A stretch of DNA of 64,000 nucleotides from the NCBI GenBank assembly GCA_023410535.1, contig JAEYPR010000032.1:1-64000 (forward strand), read 5' to 3'. The stretch is from Bacillota bacterium. Lineage in GTDB: Bacteria > Bacillota > UBA4882 > UBA8346. Below, piece by piece: positions 44,471 through 52,800 of this stretch; positions within the stretch are counted from its first letter, which is position 1, and every line of letters begins with the position of its first letter. The notes under the pieces were generated by a model. That model was not told where the DNA came from. It worked only from the letters and a program-made list of their open reading frames with translations, and made no database searches. The translations under genes and the position numbers were made by a program.

Positions 44471-45715
44471 ATGAAAAAGGTGAGGTTCATTCTGATTGGA
44501 CTCATCGTTTTGATGACCTGTTTGGCAAATGTTGCGTTGATGGCGGGTGAGAATGGCAAAAAACCGGACCTACTGATTTGGAGTGGAGAGGCTTTGTATA
44601 ACGTACGACAACAAGTATTAGCAGGAAAGCCTGGGGATTTTAAAGCGGCGATTGATGATATCAAAGCTGACGCCGATGCGGCCTTAAAGCAGGAACCGTT
44701 ATCAGTCGTCAATAAAAAATCCACTCCGCCTAGCGGTGACAAACATGACTACACCAGCATCGGCATTTATTGGTGGCCCAACCCCAATACGCCCGACGGC
44801 AAACCGTACATCCGGAAAGACGGCCAAGTCAATCCGGAAGTCAACAATGACACCTTTGATAAAAATACTTTAGGGAAGATGTCCGGAGCGGTCCAGGCCC
44901 TCTCCTTAGGCTACTATGTCACCGGTAATCCGATCTACGCCGAACATGCCGCAAAATTGGTGAAAGTTTGGTTCTTGGACCCGGCGACCCGGATGAATCC
45001 TAACCTAAATTACGGACAATTCGTTCCCGGCGTCAATGACGGCCGCAAAGAAGGAATCGTCGAGACATTGACCCTGGTCAATATGGCGGAAGCCGTCACC
45101 TTGATCGTAGGCACGCCGGCCTTTAGCGAAGCCGACTTTACCCAACTGAAAGATTGGTATAAAGCGTATCTCAAATGGCTGCTCGAAAGCAAAATCGGCA
45201 AAGCCGAAGCTGCGGCCACCAACAATCATGGCACCTGGTATGATTTTCAAGTTGCGGCTTACGCCGTTTATACCGGTCAAGCCGATCTGGCGAAGAAACT
45301 GATTCAAAACACCGATCTGCGGCTGGCGGCCCAACTCGACGCCGAAGGGAAGATGCCGCAAGAAATGAGCCGGACCCGCTCGGTCCATTATCACCTCTAC
45401 AATTTGCGCGCCTTTATCTCCCTGGCGATCCTTGGCGATAAGGTGGGAGTGGATATCTGGAGTTACAAGACTGCCGATGGCCGGGGAATTCAGAAAGCGA
45501 TCGATTTTCTAGCCCCGTTCCTCGAAGGGAAACAAACCTGGCCGGGCGAACAGATTAACAAGGCCGAGAATGAATCCTCTTCGGCATTGTACTTCCGCTA
45601 CGCGGCGGTAAGATACCGCAATCCCCGTTATGCCGCGATCGCCAACATTCTGCTCGGCGACGAAGTGAAGACCAGCCGCATCAATCTGTTCTTTCCGGAA
45701 CCGGTGATTAAGTAA
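44471..45715 (+). CDS. Secreted alginate lyase family protein (PF05426)
   Basis: 414 residues; GGAGGT lies 8 bases before the ATG. A type I signal peptide ends near LMAGENG. Family motifs: KSTPPSGDKHDYTSIGIYWWPNPNTPDGKPYIRKDG (substrate-binding), and the catalytic region NNHGTWYDFQVAAYAVYTG, where Asn, His and Tyr carry out beta-elimination. It is an (alpha/alpha) toroid lyase in the periplasm. The related heparinase-like gene is divergent next door, so both may attack one uronate polymer. Confidence 0.9.
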   Translation: MKKVRFILIGLIVLMTCLANVALMAGENGKKPDLLIWSGEALYNVRQQVLAGKPGDFKAAIDDIKADADAALKQEPLSVVNKKSTPPSGDKHDYTSIGIYWWPNPNTPDGKPYIRKDGQVNPEVNNDTFDKNTLGKMSGAVQALSLGYYVTGNPIYAEHAAKLVKVWFLDPATRMNPNLNYGQFVPGVNDGRKEGIVETLTLVNMAEAVTLIVGTPAFSEADFTQLKDWYKAYLKWLLESKIGKAEAAATNNHGTWYDFQVAAYAVYTGQADLAKKLIQNTDLRLAAQLDAEGKMPQEMSRTRSVHYHLYNLRAFISLAILGDKVGVDIWSYKTADGRGIQKAIDFLAPFLEGKQTWPGEQINKAENESSSALYFRYAAVRYRNPRYAAIANILLGDEVKTSRINLFFPEPVIK

Positions 45716-45751
45716 GTTTCGGATAACGGAGCGTTTGCGAAACGTTGTGAG

Positions 45752-45775
45752 ACCGGGGATATTTCCCCGGTTTTC
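45752..45775 (+). terminator. Terminator after the alginate-lyase-like gene
   Basis: ACCGGGGA, loop TATT, TCCCCGGT, then TTTC. An 8-bp stem with a short T tract. Confidence 0.8.
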
Positions 45776-45792
45776 TGTTAATCCGATCTCAC

Positions 45793-45897
45793 CCCACCGG
45801 TTTAGGTAGTTGTCAAAATCATTCCGGCACGATCCAAAACTATTTTGGTACATGCCAAAACTGTTCCGGCAAGTGACGGAACCTTTCGGCCCAGGCC
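45793..45897 (+). repeat. Third 21-bp-period tandem array (about five units, three well kept)
   Basis: Units at 45814, 45835 and 45856 share CAAAAnnnTTCCGGnA at exactly 21-bp spacing; the flanking units at 45793 and 45877 are degenerate. On the minus strand the frame reads a heptapeptide repeat (CRNSFGM, YQNSFGS, CRNDFDN). It lies in the 503-bp gap between the lyase gene and the FMN riboswitch. The box ATTCCGGnAC is the same as in the array at 32698. Confidence 0.8.
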
Positions 45898-45977
45898 GGG
45901 ACGATTGGGGGGGCGCTGACGGGGGGAGTGGGGATGAAACGGTTTGAGGGCGGCATGTTAGCAATTTGTAAATCCAC

Positions 45978-46006
45978 TTGACCCAATGCAAGTTCTGTTT
46001 TAAAAT
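45978..46006 (+). promoter_or_regulatory. Sigma-A-type promoter of the rib operon
   Basis: TTGACC at 45978-45983, 17-base spacer, TAAAAT at 46001-46006. Transcription would start about 15 bases before the FMN riboswitch. Confidence 0.8.
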
Positions 46007-46027
46007 AGGATAAATTAATATATGTTG

Positions 46028-46145
46028 TTGGCCTTCGGGGTCGGTGTGAGTCCGAACCGGCGGTATAGCCCGCGAGCCCTATCACTAGGGTTGATTTGGT
46101 GAAATTCCAAAGCCGACAGTACAGTCTGGATGAGAGAAGGTGTCT
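46028..46145 (+). promoter_or_regulatory. FMN riboswitch (RFN element)
   Basis: The RFN consensus is present in order: GGCCTTCGGGG, TCGGTGTGAGTCCGAACCGG, CGGTATAGCCCGCGAGCC, GATTTGGTGAAATTCC, AAAGCCGACAGTACAGTCT, GGATGAGAGAAGG. FMN binding would favour the terminator at 46166-46203 and switch off riboflavin synthesis genes. Confidence 0.97.
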
Positions 46146-46165
46146 ATTTCTGATCAAAATTGATG

Positions 46166-46203
46166 ATCAGCCCGAAGCTACTCTCTTTGGGCTGATTTTT
46201 TTA
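46166..46203 (+). terminator. FMN-riboswitch-controlled terminator
   Basis: ATCAGCCCGAAG and CTTTGGGCTGAT form a 12-bp stem with one G-T pair and a 7-base loop, followed by a T run, 15 bases before the ribD start. Confidence 0.92.
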
Positions 46204-46218
46204 TTTTCGAGGTGAACC

Positions 46219-47325
46219 ATGGATCAAAAGTTTATGAACCGGGCGTTGGAGCTGAGCAAACGCGGTCAGGGGATGACTTGCCCCAACCCGATGGTGGGAG
46301 CGGTCATCGTTAAAAACGGGCAAATTATCGGAGAAGGGTGGCATCATGGTCCCGGGTTGCCCCATGCCGAGATTGAGGCCTTGCGGGCTTGCAGTCAAGA
46401 TCCGCGCGGCGCCACGATGTACGTGACCTTGGAGCCTTGCAATCATTATGGCCGGACGCCGCCGTGCACCGAGGCGATCATCCAGGCCGGAATTGCGGAA
46501 GTGAAATTCGCGTTGCCGGATCCCAATCCGGTCGCCGGTGGCGGCGCGGAACGGTTGCGCGGCGCGGGAATCACCGTGGCTAGCGGGTTCGGCCGGAGAA
46601 AAGCTTTGGAGCTAAACCGGCGTTTCCTTTACTTCTGCTTGACCGGCAAACCATGGTTGATCTTGAAAGCCGGGATGAGTCTGGACGGCAAGATCACCAG
46701 CAACTCCGGGAGTTCGCAATGGATCACCGGCGCTCCGGCGCGGCGTTGGGTACACCGGCTACGGGCGGAGGTCAGCGCGGTGTTGGTGGGGGTAGAGACG
46801 GTGTTGGCCGACAACCCCCAGCTAACCAACCGCGTGCTGAAACCGGTAAACCGTCAGCCCCGGCCGGTGGTTTTCGATAGTCGGCTGCGCATCCCGTTGC
46901 AAAGTCGTTTGGTCCGGGAACGGGCCGCCGAGTTGATTTTGTTCTGCACCTTGGATGCGCCCCCGGAACGCTTGGAGCAGTTCCGGCAATTGCCGGTCAC
47001 GGTGATCCGGCAGGAACGGGGCGGCCGGGTGGATCCGGAAGCGGCTTTAACGGCCTTGGGCGAGTTGGGTATCCAGTCGGTTTTGGCCGAAGGTGGCGCC
47101 GGTCTTTTTACCTCGTTAGTCGAAGCGGAACTGGTCAACGAGTATTACTTATTTTACGCGCCGTTCTGGATCGGCGGGCCGGATGCCAAAGGGGTGGTCG
47201 GCGGAACCGGCGTCGCCCAACTGGCCGCAGCGCCACGTTTGCAGGTCCGGTCGGTCCGCCGGGTCGGGGCGGATGTGCTGGTCCAGGCGTATCGGGAGGA
47301 GCTAGAAACATGTTTACCGGTTTAA
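46219..47325 (+). CDS. ribD: Bifunctional diaminohydroxyphosphoribosylaminopyrimidine deaminase / 5-amino-6-(5-phosphoribosylamino)uracil reductase
   Basis: 368 residues. The N-terminal deaminase domain has zinc ligands His49, Cys74 and Cys83 with catalytic Glu51 (PHAEIEAL; LEPCNHYGRTPPC). The C-terminal reductase domain starts near residue 146 (PWLILKAGMSLDGKITS) and includes VLAEGGAGLFTSLVEAELVNEYYLF. It performs steps two and three of riboflavin synthesis. Its end overlaps the ribE start by 16 bases. Confidence 0.97.
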   Translation: MDQKFMNRALELSKRGQGMTCPNPMVGAVIVKNGQIIGEGWHHGPGLPHAEIEALRACSQDPRGATMYVTLEPCNHYGRTPPCTEAIIQAGIAEVKFALPDPNPVAGGGAERLRGAGITVASGFGRRKALELNRRFLYFCLTGKPWLILKAGMSLDGKITSNSGSSQWITGAPARRWVHRLRAEVSAVLVGVETVLADNPQLTNRVLKPVNRQPRPVVFDSRLRIPLQSRLVRERAAELILFCTLDAPPERLEQFRQLPVTVIRQERGGRVDPEAALTALGELGIQSVLAEGGAGLFTSLVEAELVNEYYLFYAPFWIGGPDAKGVVGGTGVAQLAAAPRLQVRSVRRVGADVLVQAYREELETCLPV

Positions 47326-47951
47326 TACGGGCAGTCGGGAAGGTACGGGAGAAACGGATCACGGCGATGGTGGCGACCTTGACGATCAAGACCGCATTGG
47401 CGGCGGAATTGCAATTGGGCGACAGCGTGGCGGTGAACGGGGTCTGCCTGACCGTCGCAGCCTTGGGTCCGGATTGGTTCCGGGCCGATGTGATGCCGGA
47501 GACTTGGCGGAGCAGTAACTTATCGCTGTTGAAACCCGGCGCCGGAGTCAATCTTGAGCCGGCGCTCGGTTTGCATGACCGGCTGGGAGGACATCTGGTC
47601 AGCGGCCACGTGGAGGGGATCGGTCGGATCAGCCGGATCGAACCGCAGCGGAACGCCATTCTGATCCGGGTCAAGTATCCCCATGACTTGGCGGAGTATA
47701 TTGTCAACAAAGGTTCGATCGCGGTCAACGGAGTCAGTTTAACCATCCAAGCCGTCGCCGCCGGCGAGTTGCTGGTCTCATTGATTCCCCATACCTATCG
47801 CGAGACCAACTTTCCCGAGTTGCGACCCGGAGATGGAGTCAACTTGGAGACTGACTTGTTGGCCAAATATGTTTTAAAGACGGAGCAAGCCCCGGTGCCG
47901 TCGCAATCTAAATTGACCAAAGAATTTTTAACCGAAAACGGATTTCGATAG
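47310..47951 (+). CDS. ribE: Riboflavin synthase alpha subunit
   Basis: 213 residues, with two lumazine-binding repeats: MFTGLIRAVGKV...LGDSVAVNGVCLTV and HLVSGHVEGIGRI...GSIAVNGVSLTI. The MFTGLI start is diagnostic. It dismutates two 6,7-dimethyl-8-ribityllumazine molecules to riboflavin. It is translationally coupled to ribD. Confidence 0.97.
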   Translation: MFTGLIRAVGKVREKRITAMVATLTIKTALAAELQLGDSVAVNGVCLTVAALGPDWFRADVMPETWRSSNLSLLKPGAGVNLEPALGLHDRLGGHLVSGHVEGIGRISRIEPQRNAILIRVKYPHDLAEYIVNKGSIAVNGVSLTIQAVAAGELLVSLIPHTYRETNFPELRPGDGVNLETDLLAKYVLKTEQAPVPSQSKLTKEFLTENGFR

Positions 47952-47999
47952 ATCCCGGATGCGACAATTCATGGAGCACTGGGAAAAGGAGTGATCACG

Positions 48000-49205
48000 A
48001 TGAATACGATTGAAGAAGCCATTGCCGAAATTCAAGCCGGCCGGATGATTATCGTGGTTGATGACGAGGATCGCGAGAATGAAGGCGATCTGATCATCGC
48101 CGCGGCGAAAGTGACCCCGGCAGCCATCAATTTTATCCTGAAGCACGCCCGGGGCGTATTATGCACCGCGCTCACCGAGGAACGGGCCGACCGGCTCGAG
48201 ATCCCGTTAATGGTCACCAAAAACACCGAATATATGGGGACCGCGTTTGGAATCTCGGTCGATCATAAGACGGCGACCACCGGCATTTCCGCTCAAGAGC
48301 GGGCGACCACTGTTAAAGCGTTGGCCGACCCGGCCACCCAGCCGCACGACCTGCTCCGGCCGGGACATATCTTTCCGCTCCGGGCTAAAAACGGCGGCGT
48401 GTTGGTCCGGGCCGGACATACCGAAGCGGCGGTCGATTTAGCCAGGATGGCCGGGTTGGAACCGGCCGGCGCGATTTGCGAAATCATGAACGAGGACGGG
48501 AGCATGGCCCGCCGCCCCGATCTGGAACGCTTCGCCGCCGCGCACGGCTTGAAAATGATCAGCGTGGCCGACTTGATCTCCTACCGCAATGCCGCCGAGC
48601 AGATTGTCCGGCGCGAAGCGGAAACCGTGCTGCCCAACAAGTTCGGCACTTTTAAAATGTATGGTTATGCCGCGATTTACGGTCATCAGGAGCATGTTGC
48701 GCTGGTCTATGGCGATATTAGCGGCGCCGACCAAGCACCGCTGGTCCGGGTGCATTCGGAATGTCTGACCGGCGACGCCTTTGGTTCCCACCGCTGCGAC
48801 TGCGGCGAGCAGTTGAATAAGGCGATGGAGCTGATCGCCCAGGAGGGAGCCGGGGTGCTGCTTTATTTGCGGCAAGAAGGCCGGGGCATCGGCTTGCTGA
48901 ACAAATTGAAGGCTTATGAACTTCAGGATCAAGGCCAGGATACGATCCAGGCCAATGAGTCGTTAGGGTTCAAGGCCGACCTCCGCGATTACGGAGTCGG
49001 CGCTCAGATTCTACGGGATCTGGGGTTGACCCGGATTCGCCTGTTGACCAATAATCCGGTGAAGATCATCGGTCTCGCCGGGCATGGCCTGGAAGTAGTC
49101 GAACGGGTGCCGCTGACAGTTCCCCCGCGGCCGGCCAATCAGTTCTATATGGAGACCAAACGGGAAAAGATGGGGCATTTATTGGGAGAAGAAGGTTTTC
49201 GATAG
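48000..49205 (+). CDS. ribBA: Bifunctional 3,4-dihydroxy-2-butanone 4-phosphate synthase / GTP cyclohydrolase II
   Basis: 401 residues from ATG 48000; a GTG nine bases earlier abuts the AAAAGGA site. The DHBP synthase half has VVDDEDRENEGDL, GVLCTALTEERADRL and RAGHTEAAVDLARMAGL. The cyclohydrolase II half carries the zinc cysteines (SECLTGDAFGSHRCDCGEQL) and RQEGRGIGLLNKLKAYELQD. It feeds both branches of riboflavin synthesis. The distance to ribH (345 bases) is far larger than elsewhere in this operon because repeats lie between. Confidence 0.97.
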   Translation: MNTIEEAIAEIQAGRMIIVVDDEDRENEGDLIIAAAKVTPAAINFILKHARGVLCTALTEERADRLEIPLMVTKNTEYMGTAFGISVDHKTATTGISAQERATTVKALADPATQPHDLLRPGHIFPLRAKNGGVLVRAGHTEAAVDLARMAGLEPAGAICEIMNEDGSMARRPDLERFAAAHGLKMISVADLISYRNAAEQIVRREAETVLPNKFGTFKMYGYAAIYGHQEHVALVYGDISGADQAPLVRVHSECLTGDAFGSHRCDCGEQLNKAMELIAQEGAGVLLYLRQEGRGIGLLNKLKAYELQDQGQDTIQANESLGFKADLRDYGVGAQILRDLGLTRIRLLTNNPVKIIGLAGHGLEVVERVPLTVPPRPANQFYMETKREKMGHLLGEEGFR

Positions 49206-49245
49206 AGGATTGGGGATAAAATGGGTATTTGCCGAATTGATTGTA

Positions 49246-49362
49246 GCGGTGTCAAAATGGGCATATTGCTGCGTCACTTGGTCACTCGGGCTTCAGCGTA
49301 CATTCAGTACGCTTCCAATCCTCGTTCGGTCGTTCCTTGCACTATACCCATTTTGACACCGC
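49246..49362 (+). repeat. Dispersed hairpin element, copy A (between ribBA and ribH)
   Basis: About 117 bp bounded by 20-bp inverted arms: GCGGTGTCAAAATGGGCATA on the left, its complement (one mismatch) on the right. The core begins TTGCTGCGTCACTTGGTC and ends CGTTCCTTGCAC, with an inner hairpin GCGTAC/GTACGC. The core closely matches the minus strand of 58771-58883. It contains no gene. It has the look of a non-autonomous mobile element (MITE-like) or an RNA-structured repeat, inserted inside the rib operon in the direction of transcription. Confidence 0.88.
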
Positions 49363-49453
49363 GTATGTGGATTCAAGAAGACAATCATTCGGCAAAGGTT
49401 CCCTCGGCCTCAATGATATTGAAAGTAAGGCCGAAAAGTGAAACCTTACTAAA

Positions 49454-49485
49454 TTCCCTTCCTTGAGGAAGGGGCAGGGGATGGT
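49454..49485. repeat. Small hairpin with G-rich tail before ribH
   Basis: TTCCCTTCC and GGAAGGG form a hairpin with loop TTGA, followed by GCAGGGGATGG. Similar in plan to 29511-29545. The remaining sequence between copy A and ribH shows no gene. Confidence 0.45.
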
Positions 49486-49550
49486 TGGCTCGAGAGATGT
49501 GACCCCAAAAGGTTTTAGCATACTTACGCTATTTAAAGGAGGCATTTTTG

Positions 49551-50012
49551 ATGAACATTATCGAAGGACATTTAGGCGGGAAGGATTTCCGGGTCGGAAT
49601 TGTCGTCAGCCGGTTTAACAGTTTTATCACCGAGCATTTGGTGGCCGGGGCGGAGGATGCGTTGAAACGGCACGGGATTGCCGATGAGAAGATCACCGTG
49701 ATCTGGGTGCCGGGGGCGTTTGAGATTCCGTTGGTGGCGAAAAAAGCGGCGGAATCAGGCAAATACGATGCGGTCATTTGTTTAGGCGCGGTGATCCGGG
49801 GGTCGACCCCGCATTTTGACTATGTGGCGGCGGAGGTCTCGAAGGGCGTCGCCACGGTTGGCATGGCCACCGGGGTGCCGGTGATCTTCGGCGTGCTGAC
49901 CACCGACAATATCGAGCAAGCGATCGAACGGGCCGGCACCAAGGCCGGTAACAAAGGTTGGGACGCGGCGATGACGGCGTTGGAGATGGCCGATTTGAAT
50001 GGGAAAATTTGA
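49551..50012 (+). CDS. ribH: 6,7-dimethyl-8-ribityllumazine synthase
   Basis: 153 residues from ATG 49551, 8 bases after AAAGGAGG. Family motifs: VGIVVSRFNSFITEHLVAGA, WVPGAFEIPLVAKKAA, CLGAVIRGSTPHFDYVAAEVSKG (with the catalytic His) and FGVLTTDNIEQAIERAGTKAGNKGWDAA. It condenses the two branch products to lumazine. Last gene of the rib operon. Confidence 0.97.
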   Translation: MNIIEGHLGGKDFRVGIVVSRFNSFITEHLVAGAEDALKRHGIADEKITVIWVPGAFEIPLVAKKAAESGKYDAVICLGAVIRGSTPHFDYVAAEVSKGVATVGMATGVPVIFGVLTTDNIEQAIERAGTKAGNKGWDAAMTALEMADLNGKI

Positions 50013-50031
50013 AAAGCAATGATAACACAAA

Positions 50032-50070
50032 AACAGCCGGCCGGGCAGACGCTCGGACCGGCTGTTCGAT
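50032..50070 (+). terminator. Terminator of the rib operon
   Basis: AACAGCCGGCC and GGACCGGCTGTT form a stem with a bulge around a ~12-base loop. It lies between the converging ribH and 50079 genes; the T tract is weak. Confidence 0.65.
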
Positions 50071-50078
50071 AACTTCGG

Positions 50079-51794
50079 TCATAAAGACGGAATAAAGTAG
50101 AAATGTGGTTGTCCCTTTTTCAATTTGGTATATTTTTCTTTGGCATCGCCAAAGAGTTGGAAGCTATTTTTGATCTGCAATGTGGCGGGGTCGATGGTTA
50201 TCAACTCGTTGTTCGACAAGAGAATCAATCGGTTGTTATCTTCAAACAAATTAGTATCTCTGACTGGCTCCTTGAATTTATATATCTCTTCCAAAGCACC
50301 GGTTGTATAATCCAAACGATAAATCTTTTGTTTGGTGGTGACTAACGTTTGGATCTTGGGCTTTTTGATCGAATACATGCCTAACGGCGTTTCGGGCGGG
50401 ATGAGATAAGTTAGCCGGTCATAGCTATTATTATAGACGGTAATGTCGCCGGTCGCGGTGTTCAAGATGTAAAACTTGGTTTTGTCCGGATCGGTGCTGA
50501 CGGAAAGTTCGGTTGGAAAGTAGTTGTAATAAGAATACGAGTAGGAACCGTAATTGGCCGCTGCGTTCAGGAGGAGATTAAAGACCCCTTGAGCGACTTT
50601 AACGCCGGTGCGGCCGAAGGTCACGTCTTTGATCAGTTCATTGGTATTCGTGTCAAAGAAACGTACCCGGCCGCCTGCGACACAGTACATCACCGCCAAA
50701 TGGGAATCGGGCAGCAACATAAAGTTATAATACGAAGTATTTCCACTTGAAGAGGAGTAGACATTCGAATTGGTTTCGACCTCTTTCGCCAGGTTATTGC
50801 GATAATCGATCACTTGCAACGACCGTTCTTTTAAAAGGTAAACGGTGTCCTTATCCTCAATATAATCACAATCAACCCAACGGGTTTCGAGTTTGTTCTG
50901 TTTTAATCCATTGGCGTCAACTTTATAGACCAGACTTTTGCGGTTTTTGGCAAGCAGCGAGGTAAATTTATCATTGACCGCTACAATCAACAGATGTTTG
51001 TCCGCATACCAGTTGGGTGAGATTTGATAGGGTTTTTCAAAAGTATCTTCTTCAATAAGGGACAAATCATCCGACCGTAACAGCTTAATCGCGCCACTGC
51101 AGGCCTGTCTGTTAAAGAGGGGCGGATTATCGTAGTCGAGCACGACAAGTTGCGCTGGACCGACCGCGTAAAGTTTTTGCGGGTTATTAACGGTGTCAAT
51201 CTGGTGTTGCTCTTTCAATGGCGAGAAATTGTAAGCGACGATTTTCCCGGGTATCTTGTCGGCGGGTTTCCCGGTAATTAGTGCATAGACGGTCTGTTCG
51301 TCATAGGAAAAACCAAATCCATTGACCGGTTCCGAATTGATCTTTTCCGTCTTCATGTTGGGGATATCATAATGCAGTATTTCGTAAATATCTTTGTTTG
51401 GCTCCACTTTGTAACTGATAAAGAAGTGTTTACGATCTTCAGTGTAAGCCCAGCGGAGCGGGGAAAAACCGATTTCAACCACGTCCTCCGTCCGGCCCGA
51501 TGCGACATTGAAGACTGTTAACTGCCCGGCAGTGTACTTCTTCTCGCGATTGCCTTTGACTTTCTCCGATTCAGGGACAAAGACGGTCAAATACTTTTGG
51601 GGATCGATCGTTTTCATAATAAAATTGGGATTTTTCTCCATCTCCAGCTTTTCTTCAAAGTTGATACTATTGTGATCCATGAACCAAATTTTATTATTTT
51701 CCATGTCAAACAGGAAATAGTCGTTTCCCAACGCGGTGCTGGAAAGAATAATGGACAGCAAAGCCAGAAACAGAAATATTTTAGCCTTATGCAT
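50079..51794 (-). CDS. Secreted protein of unknown function, beta-propeller-like
   Basis: 571 residues with a signal peptide (hydrophobic stretch to about residue 22, cleavage near ALGND). No family recognised. The body is a series of beta-strand-rich segments of about 45-50 residues with YVLxL / hydrophobic-D-x-x-T-G patterns (FNVASGRTEDV; LNTATGDITVYNN; LDYTTGALEEIYKF; IDPATLQIKNSF), which suggests a six- or seven-bladed propeller. GGAGG precedes the ATG. It is convergent with ribH and divergent from 51996, so its role with the M16 cluster is only suggested by neighbourhood. Confidence 0.7.
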   Translation of the reverse strand: MHKAKIFLFLALLSIILSSTALGNDYFLFDMENNKIWFMDHNSINFEEKLEMEKNPNFIMKTIDPQKYLTVFVPESEKVKGNREKKYTAGQLTVFNVASGRTEDVVEIGFSPLRWAYTEDRKHFFISYKVEPNKDIYEILHYDIPNMKTEKINSEPVNGFGFSYDEQTVYALITGKPADKIPGKIVAYNFSPLKEQHQIDTVNNPQKLYAVGPAQLVVLDYDNPPLFNRQACSGAIKLLRSDDLSLIEEDTFEKPYQISPNWYADKHLLIVAVNDKFTSLLAKNRKSLVYKVDANGLKQNKLETRWVDCDYIEDKDTVYLLKERSLQVIDYRNNLAKEVETNSNVYSSSSGNTSYYNFMLLPDSHLAVMYCVAGGRVRFFDTNTNELIKDVTFGRTGVKVAQGVFNLLLNAAANYGSYSYSYYNYFPTELSVSTDPDKTKFYILNTATGDITVYNNSYDRLTYLIPPETPLGMYSIKKPKIQTLVTTKQKIYRLDYTTGALEEIYKFKEPVRDTNLFEDNNRLILLSNNELITIDPATLQIKNSFQLFGDAKEKYTKLKKGQPHFYFIPSL

Positions 51795-51995
51795 TCAGGG
51801 AACCTCCGACATTGATAATTTTTACCAATATTCGAGGGTTTATGGAAAAATCCTGCAGGTTTTTGGGAGGTTACGTCTAAATAATACCGAAGAAATGCTC
51901 GATGTTATCTATTTCACTGAGAATTGTCCATTTCAGTTGCGCCTATTGCCAGTGACGCGCAACGACAAAAATTATGGTTATGGGAGTTAGATGGA

Positions 51996-52796
51996 ATGCG
52001 TAAAGGATCTTGGCAGGGATTCGTTTGCTCGATTGTCATATTGGTGTTTGTATTATTATTGCCGGTCGACGCAGCCGGGGATAACCTAATTATCCCGCTC
52101 AAGGCGATCCATAAGGAGACGCCGGCCTTTAATCGCTCGAAAGAACAGGAATTGGGAGCGCTCTGTAAGGTGAAGATGGTCAGAATATCGGATAATCCAC
52201 TGATTAAAACGCCGCCCCAACCTGATTTGAAAGTTTTATTTTACGGTGAATTTCCCTTAGGAAATCCCGCTGTCAATCATGGATTTTTGATTGATTTCGA
52301 AGGGAAAGAAAAGCTTTTTTGGGTGGATTCCGATGCGAATCAGGAGTATGCGACCGAGGCCTCCTATGCAATTTTTAAAAGCGATCGGTATCCCGGATTA
52401 AATATTTATTGTTCGCCGACACCGGTGATCATTCAAGCTAGCTATACAATTGACGACCATCAATTTCGGACTGAACTCCAATTTGAAATGCCTTACCTAT
52501 ATGTATTGCGTAATTGGTTGCAAGACCGTTTCTATTTGATGACTCGCACTTGGTTTATGGGTGTTCTGCCCGTTGGGGATGAAGAACTGACGTTAGCTTT
52601 GGTTGACTCCAATGACAACGGTAATTATAACGATCCCGACGATTTGCTCTTTATCGACTCTAACTATGATCTAAACTTCAATAGCAAAGAAGGGAAACCG
52701 CTTCGTTCGATGAAACAGCTAAAAGTAAAATCGGGCGACAAATACGAATTGGATTTTCATTGTTGCCCTGAAAAATTAATTTTAAAGAAAAGGTGA
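51996..52796 (+). CDS. Secreted protein of unknown function with a calcium-binding-like Asp/Asn loop
   Basis: 266 residues from ATG 51996, nine bases after GGAG; an in-frame upstream extension has no ribosome-binding site. A signal peptide runs to about residue 27 (LLLPVDAAGD). Near residue 205 the segment VDSNDNGNYNDPDDLLFIDSN has alternating Asp/Asn spacing like dockerin or EF-hand calcium loops. No family recognised for the rest. The gene ends 4 bases before the M16 peptidase gene and is surely cotranscribed with it; it may be a partner or substrate of the peptidase. Confidence 0.75.
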   Translation: MRKGSWQGFVCSIVILVFVLLLPVDAAGDNLIIPLKAIHKETPAFNRSKEQELGALCKVKMVRISDNPLIKTPPQPDLKVLFYGEFPLGNPAVNHGFLIDFEGKEKLFWVDSDANQEYATEASYAIFKSDRYPGLNIYCSPTPVIIQASYTIDDHQFRTELQFEMPYLYVLRNWLQDRFYLMTRTWFMGVLPVGDEELTLALVDSNDNGNYNDPDDLLFIDSNYDLNFNSKEGKPLRSMKQLKVKSGDKYELDFHCCPEKLILKKR

Positions 52797-52800
52797 GATC

